Below are positions 1 to 4,731 of a DNA stretch of 5,393 nt, piece by piece. The number at the start of each line of letters is the position of its first letter. The first letter of the stretch is position 1. The translations under genes were made by a program, and so were the position numbers. The notes beneath the pieces were generated by a model, which saw only the letters and a program-made list of their open reading frames with translations, made no database searches and was not told the origin of the DNA. This DNA is from Acidobacteriaceae bacterium (GTDB lineage: Bacteria; Acidobacteriota; Terriglobia; Terriglobales; Acidobacteriaceae): contig PMGP01000168.1 in the NCBI GenBank assembly GCA_003156235.1, positions 185 through 5,577 of the forward strand, read 5' to 3'.

Positions 1-38
1 CTGAAGGAGCCGGGTTCGCCCTGAATCGCAATCTTCAT
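1..38 (-). CDS. pheA: Prephenate dehydratase, first 12 codons only (partial)
   Basis: An ATG at 38 on the minus strand opens a frame that runs off the left edge of the window and reads MKIAIQGEPGSF. This closely matches the start of bacterial prephenate dehydratases, whose first beta strand and loop read roughly I-A-x-Q-G-x-x-G-(S/A)-(F/Y)-S. That enzyme converts prephenate to phenylpyruvate in phenylalanine biosynthesis. A GGAG ribosome binding site at 45-48 sits 6 nt before the ATG, so the start is well supported. The gene begins 30 bp after the stop of the prenyltransferase gene on the same strand, which suggests cotranscription. Only 12 residues are visible, so the product name rests on a short N-terminal match; no catalytic residue lies in the window. 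Confidence 0.62.
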   Translation of the reverse strand, partial: MKIAIQGEPGSF

Positions 39-68
39 CTCATTCTCCGTTTCTCAATGATCCGTCAT

Positions 69-932
69 CTACCGCAACCACAAATCCCCCGCCACAAATC
101 CCAAAAACACCATCGCAATCACGCCATTCATGGTGAAAAAAGCCGCATTCAGCCGCCGCAAATCACACGGCGAAACCAGCGAGTGCTCATAAGCCAGCAG
201 CAGCCCTACCACCCCGATCCCTATCCAGCCGAGCCGATGAAAATGAAAGAGTGACCCAAACCAAACCAGCAATCCCAGCATCGCCACATGCATCGCCCGC
301 GCCGTCCAAAAGGCCGCCGGAATTCCCACCGCCTGCGGCAGGCTATGCAGTCCCGCGGCCCGGTCGTGCTCAAAATCCTGGCAAGCGTACAGCACGTCGA
401 AGCCGCCCGCCCATAGCGTCACCGCCGCGCTGAGCACCAGAATGCGCGCATCCAGAGAGCCCCTCACCGCAATCCACGCCGCCGACGGCGCCAACCCCAG
501 CGCCAGCCCCAGTCCCAGGTGCGACCACCGCGTCACCCGCTTCAAATAGCTGTAGCCCCACAGCACCGTTAGCACCAGCGGCGTCAAATAAAGCGTAAGC
601 TGGTTCAGCTCCGCCGCTGCCAGGACAAAGACCGCCGCTGCCAGCAGCGTAAATCCCAGCACAAAATTGCGCGTCAACAATCCAGCAGGAATCGCGCGCG
701 ACTTCGTTCGCGGATTGGCCGCGTCCAGTTCCGCATCGGCCCAGCGATTAAACGCCATGGCCGATGAGCGCGCCCCCACCATGGCCGCCAGAATCCACCC
801 CAGCGTCCGCCAGTCCGGCCGCCCATTAGCCGCCAGCAGCACCGCCGTCAGCGCAAACGGCAGCGCAAACACCGAGTGCTCCCACTTGATCATCTCCAGC
901 GTCGTCCGCGTCCTGGCCCACAAGCTCGGCAT
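69..932 (-). CDS. mqnP: UbiA-family polyprenyltransferase, probably MqnP of the futalosine menaquinone pathway
   Basis: This is an integral membrane prenyltransferase of the UbiA superfamily. It attaches a polyprenyl chain to an aromatic acid; in the menaquinone-using lineage suggested here the substrate would be the 1,4-dihydroxy-6-naphthoate-type intermediate of the futalosine pathway rather than 4-hydroxybenzoate. From the ATG at 932 the protein has 287 residues, normal for the family. The first Asp-rich motif NRWADAELD is at about residues 62-70 and the second, DVLYACQDFEHD, at about 179-190 followed by GLHSLP. Both bind Mg-diphosphate. The form with YACQD and HSLP resembles the MqnP branch. 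Around eight or nine hydrophobic segments are visible. The frame is open up to an ATG at 980, but the start at 932 is preferred because GGAG precedes it by 6 nt and because MPSLWARTRTTLEMIKWEHS resembles the usual family N-terminus. It lies just upstream of pheA. Family assignment is sure; MqnP versus UbiA is inferred from motif form and likely host. Confidence 0.88.
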   Translation of the reverse strand: MPSLWARTRTTLEMIKWEHSVFALPFALTAVLLAANGRPDWRTLGWILAAMVGARSSAMAFNRWADAELDAANPRTKSRAIPAGLLTRNFVLGFTLLAAAVFVLAAAELNQLTLYLTPLVLTVLWGYSYLKRVTRWSHLGLGLALGLAPSAAWIAVRGSLDARILVLSAAVTLWAGGFDVLYACQDFEHDRAAGLHSLPQAVGIPAAFWTARAMHVAMLGLLVWFGSLFHFHRLGWIGIGVVGLLLAYEHSLVSPCDLRRLNAAFFTMNGVIAMVFLGFVAGDLWLR

Positions 933-938
933 GGTTGG

Positions 939-942
939 CTCC
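939..942 (-). promoter_or_regulatory. Ribosome binding site that decides the mqnP start
   Basis: GGAG on the minus strand lies 6 nt before the ATG at 932. The in-frame ATG codons at 944 and 980 have no comparable site, so translation most likely starts at 932 and the first 16 codons of the longer open frame are untranslated leader. Confidence 0.6.
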
Positions 943-1030
943 ATTGACCAGTGTACTTGAGGAGCATGGATAAAATTCATCGATCACCAGAGAGGTAGTC
1001 GAAGGAGCCTCTACGTAAGTGGATGTTTTG

Positions 1031-1095
1031 AAAGGGCACGACTTCAGTCGTGCCGCAAAATGCCCCAGAAAAGCGGACTTTAGTCCCTGAGGCAA
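1031..1095. repeat. Twin-hairpin REP-like intergenic element
   Basis: Two inverted repeats lie next to each other in the gap between the secreted-protein gene and mqnP. The first, GGCACGACTTCAGTCGTGCC at 1035-1054, has perfect 9-bp arms and a 2-nt centre. The second, GGACTTTAGTCC at 1075-1086, has 5-bp arms and the same 2-nt centre. Both share a core GACTTyAGTC, and the element is framed by AAAGGG on the left and CCCTGAGG on the right. I recall this type of sequence recurring between genes in acidobacterial genomes, where it is sometimes mis-annotated as short proteins. The recurrence cannot be tested within this window because only one copy is present. There is no T-run after either hairpin on the minus strand, so it is not a classical intrinsic terminator, although it could stabilise the 3' end of the upstream transcript. 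Confidence 0.62.
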
Positions 1096-1100
1096 GCGTC

Positions 1101-1937
1101 TTATTGCTTTATTTGCGCCACATCCGTTTCCACTTGCTGAATGATAATCGGAGTAAGATTAATTAGATTCGGTGAAAGCCGTACTGATAGCTGAAGCAGA
1201 TTAAGTTCTTGTCCGAAGAGGATTGCCACTCCGCTAATCGGGATGCCATTTTTCTTTAGCCAAGAGGATGTTCCAAGTCCTTCTGTATTGGAAGGTGTCT
1301 GGAATTCGACGATATCATTACTACGATAGGTCAGCTTATCATTCGGGTAAGGACCAGACGGAAACGAGCTTGCCGGCTCAATTCCTTCCGCAATCACATC
1401 TTTAACGAATGCTTTATGGGCCGGAAAAACCCGCGCAATGATTCTTGCAACGCTAAATCGCCCCGAAGTATCACCCATATCATTGGAAATCTGAATCACT
1501 TGTCCTGCAAATCCTTTCCAGTTGCCAGTGAACAATTCAGAAGGATTGATCGGTTCTGGACTTACAAACAAGGTACTGCCATTCGAGCCATACGTTTCAA
1601 AGCAGTACCAACCGCGTGGAGCAAGAACACCGAATCCATATGCTGCTTTGTAATAAGCAAGCCGTTGTGCCACATCAGCGGTGGTCGCGATGACCTTGCT
1701 ATTGCCCTTTGGCGCCTCAACCGGCCCAACCTGACCATCCGACTTGCATCCTACAAATGGAACGCGAACAACTTGCTTTTGTTGGTTTGGTGCTATGGAG
1801 GCTGTCTGTGCAAACAAAGAGGAAAGCGTAAAGATACCGATTGTAATGATGAGCAAGCAGCACATTATAGGAATAGAAAACCGGCCATGATTGCGTCCTT
1901 GCAATTTCTGAGCCTCCATGCTCCACATAGGATACAT
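1101..1937 (-). CDS. Secreted protein of unknown function
   Basis: I do not recognise a named family. The 278-residue reading begins with a basic stretch (KLQGRNHGR, residues 11-19), a hydrophobic core at about 22-43 and a likely signal peptidase site after LFA at 43, so the mature protein is probably periplasmic or extracellular. Mature features are VPFVGCKSDGQVGP (59-72), AYYKAAYGFGVLAPRGWYC (94-112) and YGSNGSTLFVSP (116-127). The only two mature cysteines, C64 and C112, could form a disulfide. The GVLAPRGWYC/YGSNGS block looks like a conserved core that I have seen in uncharacterised exported proteins, but I cannot attach a function. The start is uncertain: ATG codons at 1937, 1928 and 1919 are all in frame and none has a well-placed Shine-Dalgarno site. 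The gene is clearly more A+T-rich than its neighbours (23 G or C in the 60 bases 1141-1200), which hints at acquisition by transfer. It is divergent from hslR. Confidence 0.78.
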   Translation of the reverse strand: MYPMWSMEAQKLQGRNHGRFSIPIMCCLLIITIGIFTLSSLFAQTASIAPNQQKQVVRVPFVGCKSDGQVGPVEAPKGNSKVIATTADVAQRLAYYKAAYGFGVLAPRGWYCFETYGSNGSTLFVSPEPINPSELFTGNWKGFAGQVIQISNDMGDTSGRFSVARIIARVFPAHKAFVKDVIAEGIEPASSFPSGPYPNDKLTYRSNDIVEFQTPSNTEGLGTSSWLKKNGIPISGVAILFGQELNLLQLSVRLSPNLINLTPIIIQQVETDVAQIKQ

Positions 1938-1969
1938 CAGGCTAAGACAGGATGTAAGACAATACCCAC

Positions 1970-2350
1970 ATGGACTCCCTCCGCATCGACAAATGGCTTT
2001 GGGCGGCGCGCTTCTTCAAAACCCGCGCTCTGGCCTCCAAGGCCTGCGACCTGGGCCGCATCCTCTCCAATGGCCACGAAGCCAAGCCCTCCCGCGAGGT
2101 CCATGTCGGCGACAAGCTCGAAGTGAAGAACGAAGGCGGCGATTTCCAAATAGAAGTTCTCGCTCTGAGCCAGATGCGCGGCCCGGCAGCCGTGGCGCAG
2201 ACGCTCTATAGCGAGAGCGAGACCAGTAAGGAAGCACGAGCCAAAGCAGCCGCCGAGCGCAAGGCCATGCAGCAGTTCGCGCCCTTGCCCGAGCGCCGTC
2301 CATCCAAGCGCGACCGCCGTCGCATCATCCAATTCCGCGGCAGGTCATAA
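1970..2350 (+). CDS. hslR: S4-domain RNA-binding protein, Hsp15-like (ribosome-associated heat shock protein)
   Basis: The 126-residue product has an S4 RNA-binding domain at about residues 4-60, starting LRIDKWLWAARFFKTRALA, the typical Hsp15 signature, followed by SNGHEAKPSREVHVGDKLEV. The C-terminal third is rich in Lys, Arg, Ala and Glu and ends KRDRRRIIQFRGRS, like the basic tail of E. coli Hsp15 (133 residues), so it is full length. In E. coli, Hsp15 binds 50S subunits that still carry a nascent chain on peptidyl-tRNA and helps recycle them; a similar cytosolic role is inferred here. It is the only gene of the window on this strand. The start at 1970 places the S4 motif at the expected distance from the N-terminus, but no good Shine-Dalgarno site precedes it: the AGGA at about 1949 is too far away. 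Only 32 bp separate it from the longest reading of the divergent secreted-protein gene, so promoters must overlap or lie inside that gene. Confidence 0.9.
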   Translation: MDSLRIDKWLWAARFFKTRALASKACDLGRILSNGHEAKPSREVHVGDKLEVKNEGGDFQIEVLALSQMRGPAAVAQTLYSESETSKEARAKAAAERKAMQQFAPLPERRPSKRDRRRIIQFRGRS

Positions 2351-2365
2351 CTCCCCGAGCCGGCT

Positions 2366-2929
2366 CTATTCCCAATGTCCGATCAGCAACAAGCTCGCGG
2401 TTCCCGGAGTTTCCGTGATCGAGCTAGTGGCGCTCACGAAGTAGTTGTGCATGATCAGCGTCACCCGGGTTCCTCCGGTCACCGCAAGATGCACGGGTTG
2501 AGATAGCACATAATGCGGATTGAGTGTCTCGGAACCAACCCGGCTTGCCGCAAAGCCGGTCATTGCCTCATAGTCTCCAACCACTGTGTCGAGATACCAC
2601 TCGGCTGCGGCAGGAAGCGCTTGGTCATAATCCGCCTCGGCGAAGAGATAGTCGATGACGAAGGTCCTGTTCGCGGGAATGGCAATGCACAAATAGCCCT
2701 TGCTCGCCGGCTGAGCATAGGTGTCGAACTGCTGATACTGCTCGTAGGCGCTAGGGCTGCCATCCGGCACATAGCAGGACTGCGCCTGGTCGGTGGGAAT
2801 CTGCAATTGCGGGTCATTCGAGGGAGAGTTGGGGTAGCGGGAGTGGCGCGGGGGATGAACCTGTCCATATAGCGGCAACCAACAGAGAATAACGCCGGCA
2901 AGAACTGCGCTAGAAAAGCGAGAATACAT
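2366..2929 (-). CDS. Small secreted protein of unknown function
   Basis: From the ATG at 2929 this encodes 187 residues. An N-terminal signal peptide is clear: MYSR, a hydrophobic stretch to about residue 21, and a plausible cleavage after LYG at 22. The mature part starts with a Pro-, Ser- and His-rich linker (24-45), followed by a compact region with two cysteines (C52 and C81), which could pair. Alternating hydrophobic strands such as YLCIAIPANRTFVIDYLFAE (79-98), PVHLAVTGGTRVTLIMHNYF (145-164) and TASLLLIGHW (177-186) suggest a beta-sandwich. The pattern IPANRTFVIDY recalls the V-P-A-x-(K/R)-x-(F/L)-V-I-(D/E)-(Y/F) strand of many uncharacterised exported proteins; no function follows. The frame is open up to an ATG at 2968, but AGGTGG 7 nt before 2929 fixes the start. 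It has its own promoter upstream and converges with hslR, the stops being 15 bp apart. Confidence 0.8.
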   Translation of the reverse strand: MYSRFSSAVLAGVILCWLPLYGQVHPPRHSRYPNSPSNDPQLQIPTDQAQSCYVPDGSPSAYEQYQQFDTYAQPASKGYLCIAIPANRTFVIDYLFAEADYDQALPAAAEWYLDTVVGDYEAMTGFAASRVGSETLNPHYVLSQPVHLAVTGGTRVTLIMHNYFVSATSSITETPGTASLLLIGHWE

Positions 2930-2936
2930 TTTCGTT

Positions 2937-2942
2937 CCACCT
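2937..2942 (-). promoter_or_regulatory. Ribosome binding site of the small secreted protein
   Basis: AGGTGG on the minus strand stands 7 nt before the ATG at 2929. It favours this start over the in-frame ATG at 2968, which would add 13 residues ahead of an otherwise normal signal peptide. Confidence 0.65.
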
Positions 2943-2979
2943 GAAAGCAAATTAAGTTGCGAATTCACTTACTGGACGC

Positions 2980-3007
2980 ATTATAAGCGGCATACGCTTG
3001 ACCTCAA
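2980..3007 (-). promoter_or_regulatory. Sigma-70 type promoter for the small secreted protein gene
   Basis: On the minus strand, a perfect -10 hexamer TATAAT (2985-2980) is preceded by TTGAGG (3007-3002), which matches four of six bases of the -35 consensus, with a 16-bp spacer. Transcription would start near 2973, giving a leader of about 44 nt before the ATG at 2929. The site lies between the stop of the upstream peptidase gene at 3020 and the secreted-protein gene, so the latter is probably transcribed on its own. This is the best promoter-like sequence I found in the window. Confidence 0.62.
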
Positions 3008-3019
3008 CAGCGAAACGGC

Positions 3020-4279
3020 CTACTGCTCAGCGGCCCATTCCACCATCGCCAGCGCCAGCAGCAGCACGCGCTTCAGCCCCGTCTCGCGATCCCTTGCCGA
3101 GTACCACTCCGCCAGCGTGTGCGCGCCGCCGCCCTCGCCGCCCGCGCCCATCGACAGCGCCGGAACCCCCAGCGAGAGCGGGATGTTGGCGTCGGTCGAG
3201 CCCAGCCGCAACTCCGTACGCAGCCCCAGATGGCGGTCCACAGCGTTGAGAGCATCCATCAGCGGAGAGTCGGCGGCGAGTTGCGCGGCGGGCCGGTCGC
3301 CAATCGTTTCAACGGCAAAATCCAGCAGGCCTCGCCCCGGTCCGCCAACATTTTTTGCCTGCGTGTTGCAATGCTCCACGGCATCTTCCACGGCGCGATG
3401 CAGCGCCACCTCCAGCCGCACCAGTTCGTCCGCGCTGGTCGAGCGGAAATCGACTGTAGCCTGCGCGCTCTCCGGAATCGAGTTCACGCTGGTCCCGCCT
3501 TGAATCGTCCCCAGATTCAGCGTCGTCCGCGGCTCCTCCGGCAACGGCGTCTCGGTCAGCGCCGTCAGGGCCGAGGCTAGCGCGGCAATCGGGTTGGGCG
3601 TTCCCGCGTCGGTAAAGCTATGCCCGCCCGGGCCGGTGACGGTGACCCGGAAGCGGCGGCTGCCCAGTGCCTGCGTCACAGCCGAGTCCGCGCCAGCGCC
3701 GTCCAGCACAATGTGCGCGGCAATCCGTCCGGCCAGCGCGCTTTGCCGGTAGAGCTGCCGCACTCCGCGCAGGTCGCCCTCGCCCTCCTCGCCCACATTG
3801 CCCAGGAAGATCAGCGGCGCGGGCAACTCCACCTTCGCCTCCATCAGCGAGCGTGCAATGGCCAGCATTCCCGCCACACCGGCGCAGTTGTCGCAGGCCC
3901 CGGGAGCCGTCAGGAGCTCGCCCTCCACAGTTGGCTTCAGCGGTGTTTCAGCCGGGAAAACCGTGTCCAGGTGGGCTGAAAGCACCACCACCGGCCCGCT
4001 GCTCTCCGGCGGCAATTTGGCAGCCGTCAGCCAGCCGAAGACATTGCCCGCCTCGTCAGTTTCAACTTGGCTGAGTCCGATCTCGGTAAAGCGCGCGGTG
4101 AGCCACTCCGCCCGCGCCTGTTCGCCTAAGAACGGCGCAGGAATCGCCACCATCTCCGCCTGCCAATCCATGATGGTTTTGGGATTGCCATGCAGCCACG
4201 CAAAGGCCGCATGAACCGGTCGCTGCTCAGCCAGAGCCGTCACCTGTGAGAACGCCGAGTTGCGGGGAATAAGCGCCAT
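3020..4279 (-). CDS. M20-family zinc metallopeptidase or deacylase (peptidase T / ArgE / carboxypeptidase type)
   Basis: The 419-residue product has the M20 layout: a catalytic domain split by a small dimerisation domain. The first metal-binding motif SAHLDTVF gives H103 with catalytic-support D105; GACDNCAG gives bridging D130; GNVGEEGEGDLRG gives general base E164 and ligand E165; VLDGAG gives D193; and GGEGGGAHTLAEWY gives the last ligand H387. The dimerisation domain starts near residue 210 with VTVTGPGGHSF, whose H220 is the usual substrate-contacting histidine, and SVNSIPESAQATVDFRS continues it. All key residues are present, so the enzyme should be active. There is no signal peptide, so it is probably cytosolic, hydrolysing a peptide or N-acyl amino acid; the exact substrate cannot be read from sequence. 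The start at 4279 has no clear Shine-Dalgarno site, but the next in-frame Met codon is well inside the conserved region. It is 47 bp downstream of the antitoxin gene on the same strand. Confidence 0.9.
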   Translation of the reverse strand: MALIPRNSAFSQVTALAEQRPVHAAFAWLHGNPKTIMDWQAEMVAIPAPFLGEQARAEWLTARFTEIGLSQVETDEAGNVFGWLTAAKLPPESSGPVVVLSAHLDTVFPAETPLKPTVEGELLTAPGACDNCAGVAGMLAIARSLMEAKVELPAPLIFLGNVGEEGEGDLRGVRQLYRQSALAGRIAAHIVLDGAGADSAVTQALGSRRFRVTVTGPGGHSFTDAGTPNPIAALASALTALTETPLPEEPRTTLNLGTIQGGTSVNSIPESAQATVDFRSTSADELVRLEVALHRAVEDAVEHCNTQAKNVGGPGRGLLDFAVETIGDRPAAQLAADSPLMDALNAVDRHLGLRTELRLGSTDANIPLSLGVPALSMGAGGEGGGAHTLAEWYSARDRETGLKRVLLLALAMVEWAAEQ

Positions 4280-4326
4280 ATGGTGGTTTTAGGGTAGCAG
4301 GGATGGTGAGACGCAAACCGAGTAGA

Positions 4327-4650
4327 TTACTTCATACCATTTATTGGTTCTTTGAGCGCGCCGTTTCCGGCATCTTTAGCTCCCGAGCGAAGGTTGCGGA
4401 TTTCGGCGATCACCTCGGAGAGCGGGTAAGTTTTCCCAGCATTGATCTCCTGTTCCCCCTTCAACAGAATCTGTAGCATTGTCAATGTTTCCTGCGACTC
4501 GTCATAGGAGTGAACATCCACCAGCACCGCCCGCGCCTCGCCGTTCTGAGTGATGATGATCGGTTCCCGCTCCTCAGTAATGCGGTCCAGAAGCTCGGCG
4601 GCGTGAGCCTTGACGTAGCTGATGGGCTTGATTTGGGTTGAAAAGCGCAT
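4327..4650 (-). CDS. Phd/YefM-family antitoxin, apparently without a partner toxin
   Basis: The 107-residue product fits the Phd/YefM antitoxins of type II toxin-antitoxin systems. Its N-terminal part, about residues 7-50 (IKPISYVKAHAAELLDRITE, then REPIIITQNGEARAVLVDVHSYDE), is the DNA-binding dimerisation fold, with the family's typical I-(I/T)-x-N-G-x-(A/P)-x-A-V-L strand. The part that follows, LLKGEQEINAGKTYPLSEVIAEIRNL, resembles the toxin-wrapping segment. The last 15 or so residues are a tail with no clear match, making the protein slightly longer than the usual 80-95. The start at 4650 is chosen because GGAGG lies 5 nt before it; an ATG at 4662 is also in frame. A toxin gene normally follows within a few bases, but the next 47 bp hold no coding sequence and lead into the peptidase; upstream lies truA. 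It may act as a solitary transcription repressor, pair with a distant toxin, or be a remnant of a lost pair. Confidence 0.85.
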   Translation of the reverse strand: MRFSTQIKPISYVKAHAAELLDRITEEREPIIITQNGEARAVLVDVHSYDESQETLTMLQILLKGEQEINAGKTYPLSEVIAEIRNLRSGAKDAGNGALKEPINGMK

Positions 4651-4655
4651 ATCGG

Positions 4656-4660
4656 CCTCC
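4656..4660 (-). promoter_or_regulatory. Ribosome binding site that decides the antitoxin start
   Basis: GGAGG on the minus strand is 5 nt before the ATG at 4650. The in-frame ATG at 4662 has only a weaker GGA close by, so the shorter protein is preferred. Confidence 0.55.
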
Positions 4661-4664
4661 ATGA

Positions 4665-4717
4665 AGTCCTTTAATGGTCTGAATATAGTCCTTTTGCTGG
4701 TTAGAATATAGACTTTA
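4665..4717. promoter_or_regulatory. Direct repeats upstream of the antitoxin, possible autoregulatory operator
   Basis: The A+T-rich gap between truA and the antitoxin gene has a repeated motif. GAATATAGTCCTTT at 4681-4694 and GAATATAGACTTTA at 4704-4717 agree at 11 of 14 positions and are 23 bp apart; a third partial copy, AGTCCTTTA, is at 4665-4673, 22 bp from its counterpart. Spacing near two helical turns would place them on one face of the DNA. On the minus strand the copies contain TATATT, which could serve as a -10 hexamer. Phd/YefM antitoxins typically bind repeats at their own promoter, so an operator role is a reasonable inference but not shown. Confidence 0.4.
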
Positions 4718-4731
4718 TTTAGTTTTTCAGC

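Noticed and set aside
826..1095. Minus-strand open frame of 89 codons across the twin-hairpin repeat
   Set aside because: It is out of frame with mqnP but overlaps its 5' part, and its first third is simply the repeat translated. It has no ribosome binding site or recognisable fold.
1938..1969. Divergent promoters between the secreted-protein gene and hslR
   Set aside because: I looked for -35/-10 pairs on both strands and found only weak matches with poor spacing, so no promoter is called there.
1416..2126. Plus-strand open frame of 236 codons opposite the A+T-rich secreted protein gene
   Set aside because: It runs antisense to a gene with a clear signal peptide and overlaps the start of hslR in another frame. 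Its translation shows no domain and an arbitrary composition.
2357..2366. GAGCCGGCTC palindrome after the hslR stop, considered as a bidirectional terminator for the convergent pair
   Set aside because: The palindrome has no loop and no T-run on either strand, so it cannot form a normal terminator hairpin.
2540..2559. Inverted repeat CCGGCTT-6-AAGCCGG, hairpin-like
   Set aside because: It lies inside the coding sequence of the small secreted protein, has no T-run, and a 7-bp GC-rich stem is not surprising in this composition.
3117..4214. Several long plus-strand open frames opposite the M20 peptidase
   Set aside because: They are the usual antisense shadows of a GC-rich gene, and their translations are rich in Arg, Ala, Pro and Ser without motifs.
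4280..4326. Possible remnant of a toxin gene downstream of the antitoxin
   Set aside because: Forty-seven bases with no readable similarity to a toxin; nothing supports a pseudogene call.
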